Assembly (NCBI RefSeq): GCF_900143285.1
Contig: NZ_FRDN01000005.1
Coordinates: forward strand, 405,362-469,361
Source of the DNA: Desulfitobacterium chlororespirans DSM 11544
Lineage (GTDB): Bacteria > Bacillota > Desulfitobacteriia > Desulfitobacteriales > Desulfitobacteriaceae
Length of the DNA stretch: 64,000 nt
Reading direction: 5' to 3'
Shown: piece by piece, positions 36,144-45,531 of the stretch
How the letters are laid out: every line of letters begins with the position of its first letter
Numbering within the stretch: the first letter of the stretch is position 1
Notes under the pieces: model-generated
What the model was told of the DNA's origin: nothing
What the model saw: only the letters and a program-made list of their open reading frames with translations
Database searches by the model: none
Program-made: the position numbers and the translations under genes

Positions 36144-36207
36144 ATAGAAAAAAGATTGGCACACATGTGTATCTAATCTACACATGAGTGTCCAATCTTT
36201 CAAATGG

Positions 36208-36672
36208 TCAAGAGATGCAGTGGCAATTGCAGTTTCTTTTCACTACGCACGGCCATCTTTGAATACATCCTTCCCTGACGAAGCTAATATCTGAGACGGG
36301 AATCCGAATACTGTGCTTAGTTCCAATAATCGGTTTGAACGAATCGGAGAGGAGCTGTGCTTCTGCTAAAGTGATAACGCAGTTCGAAACTCCGGAAAAG
36401 TTGCCGCTCCATATGCGATCTCCAGCTCTCACGTCTAGCTTGGTTCCCAAAGGAAGGCTGCAGAATAAAGCCATGATAGAGGTATTATTTTGGCGTAATG
36501 GTACATTACTTTGACAAAAGCGAGGATTGTTTTTACGCAATCGCACATCACCTTGACGAAACTGAGGAGTGTTATTAGGCAATTGCACATCACTTTGACA
36601 TAACTGAGGACTGTTATTAGGCAATTGCACATTTTCCTGGCAAAGCCAAGTGTTTCTTTTACGGAATAACAT
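36208..36672 (-). CDS. Repeat protein with four 14-residue repeats and a C-terminal beta domain
   Basis: 154 residues. After a short start, residues about 10-63 are four tandem 14-residue units of the form CQSDVQLPNNTPQF (42-base period in DNA, 36500-36665). The rest (about 70-140) is beta-rich (LGTKLDVRAGDRIWSGNFSG ... IPVSDISFVRE), which looks like a small SH3- or LSm-type barrel, and the end is cysteine-rich (KRNCNCHC). The start follows AAAGGGG. Not a family I recognise; low-complexity plus cysteine end would fit a spore surface or adhesive protein, but this is a guess. Confidence 0.55.
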   Translation of the reverse strand: MLFRKRNTWLCQENVQLPNNSPQLCQSDVQLPNNTPQFRQGDVRLRKNNPRFCQSNVPLRQNNTSIMALFCSLPLGTKLDVRAGDRIWSGNFSGVSNCVITLAEAQLLSDSFKPIIGTKHSIRIPVSDISFVREGCIQRWPCVVKRNCNCHCIS

Positions 36673-36896
36673 AAAGATTGATCCCCTTTCGAGTTCTTGC
36701 CACGCCACAGTGGCTTCATAAGAGTGAGAAACAGGGGAGATTTTTTGTTATTCCTTGATTTAATATATGTACATGGATGACAAGAGGTTACAGCTTGTCG
36801 AGAGATTGTTATTGCCGCCCTGTAAAATTTACCATGGAATAAGGCAACCTGAAAATACATAGAGTGTGATAAGAACTCCGCCAGGGGGGCCAGCAT

Positions 36897-37562
36897 ATGA
36901 AGAAAAGAGGCATACTGTTACTCATCTTAATCAGTACCGTGTTACTAGGGGGAATTGCGGGGAAACTTTTATGGAAACCCGACCCCATAGAGTTGCTTAC
37001 ACACGGCCTAGAAGAATTGACCCAGGCGACCTCTTTTCGCTACACTATGATCCAACATCAAACGGTAGAAGGAAAGGATCGCATACTCAATCAGATTTTA
37101 GGAGAAAAGGACGGTGGGAACACTCGAATCTCAGGGGAGGTTGTGGGCACAAAAACGGAAATGATTCTCACCAGTGAAGGTCTCTACATGCAAGACCCAT
37201 TTACAAAACGGTGGATTCGGTATCCCAGTGTCCCGGCTGCCCATGAAGCCTTTCTGGCGGAGCTCAATCCATTATCATCTCTGCAATTTAAAGAGTATGG
37301 TGAGGTGGTGCTTCAGGGACAAGAGAAGCTGGATAAGGTAAATACTTGGGTATTGAAATTTAACCCCACAATTCAAAATCAAATCATGGAAGATGGTTGG
37401 ACCGATTTCGCCTATATTATGTTCATTGGAAAACGAGATAAACTGATTCACCGCGTCATTATCGAAGCTAAGAGCAAGACTGATGGTCAAATGATGTCCT
37501 TGATGATGGAGTTTAAAGATTACGGTGAAACGATGAATATTTCTGTACCCATAAATAATTAA
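36897..37562 (+). CDS. Exported LolA-like protein, function unknown
   Basis: 221 residues with an N-terminal signal anchor (KKRGILLLILISTVLLGGIA) and no lipobox cysteine. The mature part alternates beta strands (SFRYTMIQHQTVEGKDRILN, WVLKFNPTIQNQ, IIEAKSKTDGQMMSLMMEFK) as in LolA/LppX-like or MucB-like folds that hold lipids or sense the envelope. A Gly-rich RBS (AGGGGGG) precedes the ATG. It is a single gene with a terminator and precedes hpt. Fold assignment is tentative. Confidence 0.65.
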   Translation: MKKRGILLLILISTVLLGGIAGKLLWKPDPIELLTHGLEELTQATSFRYTMIQHQTVEGKDRILNQILGEKDGGNTRISGEVVGTKTEMILTSEGLYMQDPFTKRWIRYPSVPAAHEAFLAELNPLSSLQFKEYGEVVLQGQEKLDKVNTWVLKFNPTIQNQIMEDGWTDFAYIMFIGKRDKLIHRVIIEAKSKTDGQMMSLMMEFKDYGETMNISVPINN

Positions 37563-37616
37563 CGATGGATAATTTCCTGAGAAAATCAGATGAGAAAGGT
37601 TTAATTTGTGTCAGCG

Positions 37617-37656
37617 GAAAGAGGCTTCTGAGAATTTGGAAGGCCTCTTTCTTTTA
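37617..37656 (+). terminator. Intrinsic terminator after the exported protein gene
   Basis: GAAAGAGGC (37617-37625) pairs with GCCTCTTTC (37643-37651), followed by TTTTAACTTT. Confidence 0.88.
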
Positions 37657-37782
37657 ACTTTCTCTCCCCGGACTTTTGGGTTTAGATTCCACAAATCGTT
37701 CGCTTTTCGTTTGACTGGATGGAAGGCCTCTGTTATAATTTTATTTCTAGAATGACTTTTAGTTGGCGGAGGTGTTATTAGG

Positions 37783-38328
37783 GTGGAAGAAAAGATTGGC
37801 AAAGTATTGCTCAGCCGTGAAGAAATTCAAAAACGTGTCGCGGAGCTGGGTGAAGAAATCACCCGTGATTATAAAGGCCAGAATTTATTAGTTCTAGCGA
37901 TTCTTAAAGGGGCAGTTCCCTTCATGGCGGATTTGATCAGGGAGATTAAAATTCCTTTAAAGTATGACTTTATGGCTGTTTCCAGTTACGGCGCTTCTAC
38001 ACATTCTTCTGGTGTAGTACGAATTCTCAAGGATTTGGAGCGAAGTGTAGAAGATCACCATATATTGATTGTGGAAGATATCATTGATACTGGCTTGACT
38101 CTGAAGTACTTAAAAGAGAATCTGGCTGCCCGGAATCCGCTCAGTATTAAGGTGGTTACTTTGCTGGACAAGCCGGATCGCCGCAAAGCTGAGGTAGTAC
38201 CGGATTATAATGGTTTTACGATTCCCGATGAATTTGTGGTAGGATATGGTCTTGATTTTGATGAGCACTATCGCAATTTGCCCTATGTTGGTATTCTAAA
38301 GCCGGAAGCTTATAGCGCCGAAGGCTAA
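37783..38328 (+). CDS. hpt: Hypoxanthine phosphoribosyltransferase
   Basis: 181 residues; salvages hypoxanthine (and guanine) to IMP (and GMP) using PRPP. The PRPP motif HILIVEDIIDTGLTLKYL (about residues 87-104) and the LAILKGAVPFMADLIR and VGYGLDFDEHYRNLPYVG stretches are intact. GTG start with GGAGGTG upstream. It precedes guaA, a fitting purine-salvage pair. Confidence 0.96.
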   Translation: MEEKIGKVLLSREEIQKRVAELGEEITRDYKGQNLLVLAILKGAVPFMADLIREIKIPLKYDFMAVSSYGASTHSSGVVRILKDLERSVEDHHILIVEDIIDTGLTLKYLKENLAARNPLSIKVVTLLDKPDRRKAEVVPDYNGFTIPDEFVVGYGLDFDEHYRNLPYVGILKPEAYSAEG

Positions 38329-38356
38329 AAGAAGAAGTTGAAGCATGAACAAGAAT

Positions 38357-38386
38357 AGAGCTTCGGCAGATTTGCCGAGCTCTTTT
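38357..38386 (+). terminator. Terminator between hpt and guaA
   Basis: AGAGCTTCGGCA (38357-38368) pairs with TGCCGAGCTCT (38373-38383) and runs into TTTT. No purine-riboswitch-like fold was seen before guaA. Confidence 0.82.
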
Positions 38387-38439
38387 AAGCATACTGTTTG
38401 TTTTTGTGAATTTTTGATAAAAAGGATGGAGGTCTAAAG

Positions 38440-39972
38440 ATGGCTCAAGAACTCGTGTTGGTTCTGGATTTTGGTGGCCAATATAATCAGCTGATTGCCC
38501 GGCGTGTCAGAGAAGCTCATGTGTACTCGGAGATGATATCATATAAAACACCTGTGGAGGAAATTAAAGCAAGAAACCCCAAAGGAATTATTTTTTCCGG
38601 CGGACCAGCCAGTGTCAATCAAGAAGGGGCCCCCAAGGTGGATGAGGCCATCTATGCATTAGGCATTCCCATTTTCGGTATTTGCTATGGTATGCAGTTG
38701 ATGACGGTTCAGCTAGGTGGAAAGGTAATGCATCCCGAAGTTCGGGAATATGGCAAAGCCATGCTCCATGTGGATCAGGCCAAGGGTCTGTGGAAAGGCC
38801 TGGGGGGAGAACGCCAATGTTGGATGAGCCACGGGGACTCAGTCACTGAGCTTCCTGAAGGCTTCGTTATCGCCGCTCATACAGACCACACCCCAGTAGC
38901 TGCTATGCTGGATGAAACACGTCATTTTTACGGAGTACAGTTCCATCCGGAAGTAAAGCATACCCCAGAAGGACAGGCCATGCTTGAGCACTTTTTATTT
39001 GATATCTGCGGATGTCATGGGGATTGGACTATGGAATCCTTTATCGATGCTCAAGTCAAAGCCATTCGGGAGAAAGTGGGAGATCGGCAAGTTCTCTGCG
39101 CCCTCAGCGGCGGTGTAGACTCCTCTGTAGCAGCCGTTCTTGTTCATAAGGCCATCGGCGACCAACTGACCTGCGTCTTTGTGGATCATGGCTTTATGCG
39201 TAAGAATGAGCCGGAACAGGTCAAGAAGATTTTTACGGAGCAGTTCCATCTTAAGCTGATTTTTGTGGATGCCCGGGAGCGTTTTATGGCCAAGATCGGC
39301 GGAGTATCCGATCCTGAGACCAAACGGATCGGCATCGGCAATGAGTTCATCCGCCTTTTTGAAGATGAAGCCCGCAAATTAGGGCAGATTGATTTCTTGG
39401 TTCAAGGCACCCTCTATCCGGATATTGTGGAGAGTGGTACGGATACCGCCGAAACCATCAAGAGCCATCATAATGTGGGCGGACTTCCTGAAGATATGCA
39501 GTTTGAGCTGATTGAGCCTTTGGATATGCTTTTTAAGGATGAGGTTCGTGAAGTAGGTGCTGAATTAGGTATCCCCGACGAGATCGTCTGGCGGCAGCCT
39601 TTCCCCGGACCGGGACTGGCGATTCGCATTATCGGCGAGGTTACGGAAGAAAAGCTGGACATCCTTCGGGAAGCTGATGCCGTCATCGTGGAAGAAATCC
39701 GTAATGCAGGACTCTACAAAGAGGTATGGCAATCCTTCGCTGTACTTCCTACCATAAAAAGCGTTGGCGTCATGGGAGATGGCCGGACTTACGCCTATCC
39801 CATCGTTGTCCGCGCCGTGACCAGCGAGGATGCTATGACAGCGGACTGGGCAAGACTTCCCTACGATCTGATGGAGAAGATCTCCACCCGCATTGTCAAC
39901 GAAGTGAAGGGTGTCAATAGGGTAGTGTATGACATTACCTCAAAACCTCCTGGGACCATCGAGTGGGAGTAA
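38440..39972 (+). CDS. guaA: GMP synthase (glutamine-hydrolysing)
   Basis: 510 residues; makes GMP from XMP, glutamine and ATP. The N-terminal class-I amidotransferase has the nucleophile in GICYGMQLM and the HPEVKHT histidine/glutamate. The ATP-pyrophosphatase loop is [16 protein letters not shown], and the dimerisation domain ends in KPPGTIEWE. Its 3' end is a well-known ICE attachment site in Firmicutes, and here an integrase gene follows 82 bases downstream in convergent orientation. The coding sequence is intact, as integration at this site normally regenerates the end of the gene. Confidence 0.97.
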   Translation: MAQELVLVLDFGGQYNQLIARRVREAHVYSEMISYKTPVEEIKARNPKGIIFSGGPASVNQEGAPKVDEAIYALGIPIFGICYGMQLMTVQLGGKVMHPEVREYGKAMLHVDQAKGLWKGLGGERQCWMSHGDSVTELPEGFVIAAHTDHTPVAAMLDETRHFYGVQFHPEVKHTPEGQAMLEHFLFDICGCHGDWTMESFIDAQVKAIREKVGDRQVLCALSGGVDSSVAAVLVHKAIGDQLTCVFVDHGFMRKNEPEQVKKIFTEQFHLKLIFVDARERFMAKIGGVSDPETKRIGIGNEFIRLFEDEARKLGQIDFLVQGTLYPDIVESGTDTAETIKSHHNVGGLPEDMQFELIEPLDMLFKDEVREVGAELGIPDEIVWRQPFPGPGLAIRIIGEVTEEKLDILREADAVIVEEIRNAGLYKEVWQSFAVLPTIKSVGVMGDGRTYAYPIVVRAVTSEDAMTADWARLPYDLMEKISTRIVNEVKGVNRVVYDITSKPPGTIEWE

Positions 39973-39975
39973 GAA
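39950..39975. other. Probable attachment site (attL) in the last codons of guaA
   Basis: The last codons of guaA (coding PPGTIEWE, about 39946-39972) are the usual core for guaA-specific tyrosine integrases. The exact core cannot be fixed without the second att copy. Confidence 0.55.
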
Positions 39976-39979
39976 TGGA

Positions 39980-40020
39980 AAAGCCGGAAACCAAGCATTC
40001 ATGCTGGTTTCCGGCTTTTT
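39980..40020. terminator. Strong palindromic terminator between guaA and int
   Basis: AAAAGCCGGAAACCA pairs with TGGTTTCCGGCTTTT, with GCAT/ATGC at the tip, A run on the left and T run on the right, so it can end both guaA and int transcripts. Confidence 0.92.
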
Positions 40021-40030
40021 ATTTTGTCCG

Positions 40031-40050
40031 TGATACTATTTTGATACTAT
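40031..40050. repeat. Direct repeat TGATACTAT x2, possible integrase arm sites
   Basis: TGATACTAT occurs at 40031-40039 and 40042-40050, 11 bases apart, between the terminator and the int stop codon. Closely spaced direct repeats next to the att site are typical binding sites for the N-terminal domain of tyrosine integrases. Confidence 0.5.
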
Positions 40051-40054
40051 AAAT

Positions 40055-41236
40055 TTAAATCATCTTTGTATCATGAAAAATGCGTTCAGCTTGCAAGCTC
40101 TCAGCAACTTCCTGTTCATTATATACTTCTCCGTCATCATCTATCGGTATTCCATTTTGGACAATTCCGTTCTGATGCTTACTGAGTTCGCGAGCAATGT
40201 CTTGCCCTTTATTTGGGTAGAGGTGAGCATAGGTGCGGTTTACTTCCTCTGGAGTATCTCCGATTCGTTTGGCGATAGCGTGGGTGCGGTATCCCAACTC
40301 GATCAGCAGAGCCACATGAGAGTGCCGAAGGTCGTGCACCCGGATTCTTTCCACACCAGCCTTTTCAGAAATTCGGTCCAATTCTTTATTAAGCGCCGTC
40401 TTAGTGAAGTAGAAGATTCTATCATCTGGAGTTAGACCATAAAGGGCATCCATGTATTGCTTGAGTTCTCTGTAGAGAAAATCTGGTATTGATACGACGC
40501 GAACACTATTTGCAGTTTTGGTGTCGTCAAAAACGTCTTCACCGTCCTCGCGCTTGAATGTTTCGGTGATATTAAGAGATTGTATCTCGTTAAGCACCTT
40601 TTTGGGGCTGAGGGCTAGGGCTTCTCCCGAGCGGATGCCTGTCCAAAATAATGTCATGAAAGCGGCATGATAGGCTGGTGAATCCTCGCAGGCTATAACC
40701 TCATTGAACTGATCTAACGTCCAGAACTTCATTTCATCAGCACGTTTTTTTCCGATTGCTTTCACTCGGGTACATGGATTTTTTGGTAGATTGTAAAATT
40801 CTACTGCAAAATTCATTATGGCACTCAGCTGGCTGTTGATGGAGCGAAGATACGTTGGTTTGTATGATTTTCCGGTTTTGGGATTTTTCTTTTTCAGCAT
40901 AAGGTTTTGCCAGCGCCGGATGTCGGCGTTTGTGATTTCGGAAATTATCATAGACTTAAAGACCGGCAGGACGTGTGTTTCGATCATGCTTTTCTTTGTA
41001 CCCTGGGTGGAGCCTCTGACCCGGTGCTCGAAGTCTTCATAGTAAAGCTCGACCAGGGACTGAAATGTCATGTTGGGGCTGCCGCTGGCTTTAAGTAGAA
41101 ATTGTCGTTCGAATTCCTTGGCCTCTCTCTCCAGTCTGAATCCTCTTTTTAGTTTTTGCTTATACTCACCTTTCCAGTCCGTATAATAAAATTTAGCATA
41201 CCAGGTGCCGCGCTCTTTATCTTTATATGCAGGCAA
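40055..41236 (-). CDS. int: Tyrosine recombinase (ICE integrase)
   Basis: About 393 residues. N-terminal AP2-like arm-binding domain (PAYKDKERGTWYAKFYYTDW), core-binding SAM-like domain (about 60-170), and catalytic domain with the first arginine in TGIRSGEALAL, HDLRHSHVALL (His-x-x-Arg) and the tyrosine in YAHLY. It integrates and excises the element at guaA. Start chosen at TTG 41236, eight bases after GGAGG; the in-frame ATG at 41251 overlaps that site. It is convergent to guaA. Confidence 0.92.
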   Translation of the reverse strand: MPAYKDKERGTWYAKFYYTDWKGEYKQKLKRGFRLEREAKEFERQFLLKASGSPNMTFQSLVELYYEDFEHRVRGSTQGTKKSMIETHVLPVFKSMIISEITNADIRRWQNLMLKKKNPKTGKSYKPTYLRSINSQLSAIMNFAVEFYNLPKNPCTRVKAIGKKRADEMKFWTLDQFNEVIACEDSPAYHAAFMTLFWTGIRSGEALALSPKKVLNEIQSLNITETFKREDGEDVFDDTKTANSVRVVSIPDFLYRELKQYMDALYGLTPDDRIFYFTKTALNKELDRISEKAGVERIRVHDLRHSHVALLIELGYRTHAIAKRIGDTPEEVNRTYAHLYPNKGQDIARELSKHQNGIVQNGIPIDDDGEVYNEQEVAESLQAERIFHDTKMI

Positions 41237-41352
41237 GGACATCTCCTCCATATATGTTCTTATTGCTCATCATGGCATTTAGAAGCCACCATATTTTAGG
41301 CTTAGAATAAAGACCGTTTATTGCTATGTGTTTAAGGATGTAAGAAGTGTGA

Positions 41353-41898
41353 TCAAATATGAGGGGAGGTATAGCTAGTCGTGGGCAATATAAGAGCAAA
41401 GTCCTCTACATTTTCTAGATTTAAGTTCTGCTTTACAGGAATGGCGTTTTCTTTTTTCTTATCAATAAATAGTAAATAGTCGTTTTTATTTGCATATTTT
41501 CTAACGGTAAAGCTAATTGATTGAGGTAATTGCTCATATGCTCCCTTTGCTTGTAAATGCTTGTCAGTGAAGTATATGATTTTACTGTCTGAAAGCTTTT
41601 GGGAATCAACGAGAATTAAGGCAATGACATTAAGTATTCCATTTTTGAAATTTGACTGCAATCTCTGAACAATTTTTACAGATAAGTTGAAACTCCAGCT
41701 AGACGCATTCTCCTTTATGTCTCGTTTTCCTTCAGACTTATGAGTGCGAAGTATATATGAATATTTATCAGTCGTGATCATAAAAACTCTTTTTTCTTCA
41801 GAATCCTCGATAAGAGAGGGTCTATGTTCTTTATTACTTGTTAATAAATGTGACAATACGGCTCCATAATAAAAATCAGCATTAGTAAGTTTACCCAT
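41353..41898 (-). CDS. Unknown protein, 181 residues, partner of the large helicase
   Basis: A protein with mixed strands and helices (RPSLIEDSEEKRVFMITTDK, WSFNLSVKIVQRLQSNFKNG, IALILVDSQKLSDSKIIYFT). No catalytic motif or known domain was recognised. It is the last gene of a leftward set after the SF1 helicase, separated by 94 bases. AGGAGG lies just upstream of the ATG. Codon use is AT-rich like the helicase gene, so the two were likely acquired together. A regulatory or effector partner in a defence-type module is possible. Confidence 0.6.
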   Translation of the reverse strand: MGKLTNADFYYGAVLSHLLTSNKEHRPSLIEDSEEKRVFMITTDKYSYILRTHKSEGKRDIKENASSWSFNLSVKIVQRLQSNFKNGILNVIALILVDSQKLSDSKIIYFTDKHLQAKGAYEQLPQSISFTVRKYANKNDYLLFIDKKKENAIPVKQNLNLENVEDFALILPTTSYTSPHI

Positions 41899-41992
41899 GA
41901 ATTTTCCTCCTTTAACAAAAATGGAATAATAAAAAAACTACCTTAAGCTTATAAAAAACAGCAATATCTTTGTAACCAAAAAAATTACTTTA

Positions 41993-44900
41993 TCACTGGA
42001 GTTCCAAGTATTTACATGTCTCCTGAACATAAGAGATGTTTCTCCATATATCGTAATCTCCAATAATGCCCAAACGGTATCTCGCACGGGAGACAGCGAC
42101 ATTGATGATGTTTGGTTTTTTGCCTACCCACCTCATAGCTCCTTCACCGCTTTGTGCATCGCAGCCGAGAACCAATAAGACCTCGTTTGCTTCTTTGCCC
42201 TGAAAAGTATGAATGGTACCACAATGTTTAGAAATCCAAGCTGTAATGTCTTCAGCATCTGTTTGGGGCAGTGTATTTTTAATTATCAGACGAATGGCAG
42301 CTTTCAATGCCCAATCTACTGTAGTAAAGGGTGTAATAATATACAGATCAGGCAGCCCCTCATAAACATCTAAAGATTGTCTGACCAGATTAGCCACAAA
42401 GCGAATTTGTTGAGGAACAGTATGATTTGAATCGCCTTTTTCTGCTCCTTTGATATCAAACCACGCTGATTGCTCAAGCAAGAATTTTATCTCAGGAGCT
42501 GGAGCTTCAGTTTGGTTGAACATTCTGCCGTTATACGCCACATTATTGGAAATTTGGAACATGGGATAAAGGCAACGACGATGTACGATCAACGGACATC
42601 CTAGCCATACACTTTCTCCATTTATGTCCCGAAAACCACCATAAGGGTTTAACTGATCTGCCAGACTTTGCACCGACAACTCTGGTATCCGATAGTCGGG
42701 CGGAATGTTATTTTCATCGGCAAAACGTTTGCTCAGTTCCTTAGGAATAGTAACAATCGGCTCGATTTGTAACGGATCACCTACAACAATGGCTTTTCGA
42801 GTCCGCCATATTGCACCCAAAGCACTTTGAGGGGTAGCTTGTCCCGCTTCATCGATGATTAGGAATCCTAGTTCTTCAGCTGGGATGTCCTCTAAAAAGG
42901 TTTGTACTGAGGAAAAGGTCGTTGAAACGACTGGAATCACCAGAAGTAATGTGTTGAGCAGATCTCCATGGGCTGCTTGGCAATCACTTTTAATAAAATT
43001 ACCATCCCACATAGAAAGAAGCCGCCTCAGATTTTGTTTAACGGAATTGCTGGATAACACAAATGCTTTATGTAACATGAGTGCTTGATAAAACAGCTCT
43101 TCTCTTAATTTATCGTATTCAGCATGAGTCCAGGGGCAAGCTATCTGCGAGGATTCATTTTCGGTAATGTTTTCCCAGAAAAAGATGTCCGCCCAATTTT
43201 TACCGAATAGAGACTTGTAGGGGATAATGGATTCACAGATGTCTTGTAATCTCTGGTTTGCGAGCCTTAAGTCATGTTCAGCTGACTTAAGACGTGTGCC
43301 TGCTTTATCTACAGCATCCTTTTGTGTTTGGCAAAGAGTTCTTTGTCGGGTAATCTGAATGATTGTTTCGTCAGCGTTTTGTTGTGTTTTCAACCATTCC
43401 TTGATGACGGAATTATTTTTAAATAATCTCCAAAGTATCCGTTTCCAAAACGATAGACTGGATTGCAATGTTTCAATGTTTTGTCGCTGCAAAGCCAGTT
43501 TTTTTTCTAGCTTAGTCAAGGCTTCTTTTTGGGCCTCTAAGGTCTCCTTTTCGCGGCTATGCTCAACAGATGCCTTGTCCACCTTAACTTGTGCATCCAT
43601 TTTAACCGTTCTTGCATTATTTTCTTCGACTAACAACGTTTGCGCGCATGCAATATCTTTTTGTGCATCATAGACAGCCTGTAATGCCGTGGCAAATTTC
43701 TGTCGAGCACTTTGCCAATCTGGGCGCTTCCCTTTTGCTGCCTCATCAAAGTATTGTTTAAGAGTCACATTGTTATCTGCGCCCCTTTGCCCTGTCCAAA
43801 GGTGCGTCTTAAGTTCTTTGAGATTTTCTTTTTTGCCTAACCTGGCCGAAATCAATCCCCATGCTGGCTCGTTCATATATTGGGTGGCAATATCGGCAAA
43901 ATAAGTATCCTCAATTGCACACGGGCCTGTTCTGGAGAAGCGTCCGGTTCGATCTTTTTCAATGGACCTAGGCAGCTCTTTAGAGATGTTTTCAACTGCT
44001 GTGTTCCCATGAGATGCTACGATCATGCCATAGGCAGATAGATTCTTATCAAGCTTATAGAATGTTTTAGAATATTGATCAGGAGGGTTTTTAAAAACAT
44101 CCTTTTTGAATGCTTTTTCGGGGTTATCATATTCAGACATTAAGATAGCTCTTTGGATGACGTTTGAAACCACGATTTCTTTGACTAAGGTAGTTTTCCC
44201 TGTCCCAGGAGGGCCATTGATTGAAAAGATATTTTGTTCATTGGAGATAGCAAGATTGATTCCTAGCTGCTGCATTAAGCTTGGGGTGTATGGAGAAGGC
44301 CATACTCCAAGTGGAAAAGAATCTGCACTCAGCCATCGTTGCATCTGCTCAACATCGGTATCAATTTGTATGCGCTGCGTTTCAGAGTCTTTTTTTTCCA
44401 ACATAGCTTGTACATAAGTATTGATTTTTTGTGTTGGAGACTTTTGGATTTTTAATATATCATTTAGCAAAAAGCTTGGTAGCAATTCAGTGGAGGGATC
44501 GAGTGGTGGAAATTCACCTTTTTGATTGGCGTACTGAATCTTTTTTCGTGCCCATAGAGCAGAGGTATGCAAATGGTCTTTGATCTTAAGCACTGTACAG
44601 ACCGAAGAATAAAGTGTAATTAAGGAGTTTTTTGATATCTGTGGAGCCTCTTCACCTGTATAAGCTTGCGAAAGCTTGTTATCCAGCTCTTGTTGTAGTG
44701 TGTCTAATTCGGCCAGAGATAATTTTTTATTAAATGATCCTGCACTAACTAGCTGGCAGATAGCCCAAACAAAGCTGGAAAGGGCAAAGGAGCCTACAAC
44801 ATATTTCCCGGTTTCGTCTACTTTAAGGGCGAAGAGACAAGATTTCGAAGTATCACGCTCAACATGGTTATTTTTTGATTGAAGGTTAAGCTCTTTTAAC

Positions 44901-45130
44901 ATCCATTGAATGAGGTCTCGGGAGAAGGTTTTACCAACATAAATATCATAGCTTGCCCTGATTTTTGGATTGCGTTGAGGTTGAAGCCAGGGTGTAGCAT
45001 TTTTAGATAAGTCAATATCTTGTGGCTTAACCGGCCAGCAGGGATTATAAAATTCTAGCTGGTACCAGTAGTCCAAAATTTGTAATGATGATATTTGATT
45101 ACCTTTGTATGAATTATTTTCAATATCCAT
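41993..45130 (-). CDS. Large SF1 (Upf1-like) helicase / AAA ATPase with long coiled coil
   Basis: 1045 residues. Walker A is NGPPGTGKTTLVKEI at about residues 305-320. A long charged coiled coil (about 470-640) is inserted between motifs. Walker B/II is FLIIDEAGQATPQSAL (about 760), motif III IVVGDPLQIEPIV, and motifs V-VI IHTFQGKEANEVLLVLG and NVAVSRARYRLGIIGD near the end. This is the AAA_11/AAA_12 layout of Upf1-type helicases, with a unique N-terminal domain (LQILDYWYQLEFYNPCWPVK). Large helicases of this build occur in phage-defence islands. It overlaps the upstream peptidase gene by 11 bases. Confidence 0.85.
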   Translation of the reverse strand: MDIENNSYKGNQISSLQILDYWYQLEFYNPCWPVKPQDIDLSKNATPWLQPQRNPKIRASYDIYVGKTFSRDLIQWMLKELNLQSKNNHVERDTSKSCLFALKVDETGKYVVGSFALSSFVWAICQLVSAGSFNKKLSLAELDTLQQELDNKLSQAYTGEEAPQISKNSLITLYSSVCTVLKIKDHLHTSALWARKKIQYANQKGEFPPLDPSTELLPSFLLNDILKIQKSPTQKINTYVQAMLEKKDSETQRIQIDTDVEQMQRWLSADSFPLGVWPSPYTPSLMQQLGINLAISNEQNIFSINGPPGTGKTTLVKEIVVSNVIQRAILMSEYDNPEKAFKKDVFKNPPDQYSKTFYKLDKNLSAYGMIVASHGNTAVENISKELPRSIEKDRTGRFSRTGPCAIEDTYFADIATQYMNEPAWGLISARLGKKENLKELKTHLWTGQRGADNNVTLKQYFDEAAKGKRPDWQSARQKFATALQAVYDAQKDIACAQTLLVEENNARTVKMDAQVKVDKASVEHSREKETLEAQKEALTKLEKKLALQRQNIETLQSSLSFWKRILWRLFKNNSVIKEWLKTQQNADETIIQITRQRTLCQTQKDAVDKAGTRLKSAEHDLRLANQRLQDICESIIPYKSLFGKNWADIFFWENITENESSQIACPWTHAEYDKLREELFYQALMLHKAFVLSSNSVKQNLRRLLSMWDGNFIKSDCQAAHGDLLNTLLLVIPVVSTTFSSVQTFLEDIPAEELGFLIIDEAGQATPQSALGAIWRTRKAIVVGDPLQIEPIVTIPKELSKRFADENNIPPDYRIPELSVQSLADQLNPYGGFRDINGESVWLGCPLIVHRRCLYPMFQISNNVAYNGRMFNQTEAPAPEIKFLLEQSAWFDIKGAEKGDSNHTVPQQIRFVANLVRQSLDVYEGLPDLYIITPFTTVDWALKAAIRLIIKNTLPQTDAEDITAWISKHCGTIHTFQGKEANEVLLVLGCDAQSGEGAMRWVGKKPNIINVAVSRARYRLGIIGDYDIWRNISYVQETCKYLELQ

Positions 45131-45443
45131 AAGCCCTCACCGTTTCTTTGGCAAACCAATCAGCGTTTATTTCAGCTTCTTCATGTTGCATATCCAGCCC
45201 AACGACATATCCGGCCCGTGGAAGATCTTTTTCAATATGTTTAATCTCATGCAGGAAAACCCTGACCTGAGCCGACCAGTTTAAGCTAGAATTAATGACA
45301 ATATGATAGATGTTCTGACGTGATTTATAGACAAATGCAGCGACCTCTGGGCAAAGCTCTACCTGATGTACCAAGATATTATGGGATAAAAGGGCATCAG
45401 CGGGATTATCACTTTCGTAAACATATTGTACTAAAGGACTCAT
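45120..45443 (-). CDS. ImmA/IrrE-type zinc metallopeptidase
   Basis: 107 residues with the zinc motif HEIKH (HExxH, about residue 72) and a downstream acidic stretch (HEEAEINADWFA) that supplies the third ligand. This family cleaves XRE repressors, as ImmA cleaves ImmR in ICEBs1, starting excision after DNA damage or donor sensing. Start is ATG 45443 with AGGAAG upstream; the longer frame overlaps the XRE gene. Lies between the XRE gene and the helicase. Confidence 0.85.
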   Translation of the reverse strand: MSPLVQYVYESDNPADALLSHNILVHQVELCPEVAAFVYKSRQNIYHIVINSSLNWSAQVRVFLHEIKHIEKDLPRAGYVVGLDMQHEEAEINADWFAKETVRAYGY

Positions 45444-45531
45444 AAGCATCACTTCCTGTCTCATTTTGTCGAACATGCTATGAATGACAAAAACTACTAT
45501 CGGGTTAGCGACAGTAGTTCTTTTTTCTATT

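Noticed and set aside
36500-36665. CRISPR array
   Set aside because: The repeats abut without unique spacers and stay in frame within a gene.
36435-36896. A second minus-strand frame (153 codons) over the 42-base repeats
   Set aside because: The 42-base period is divisible by three, so every frame stays open; only the frame starting at 36672 has a proper ribosome site and a plausible protein.
16390-41251. One large prophage from the XRE repressor to the integrase
   Set aside because: Core genes (DUF3231, hpt, guaA) and several terminators lie between the tail locus and the integrase, and the integrase belongs to the element to its right.
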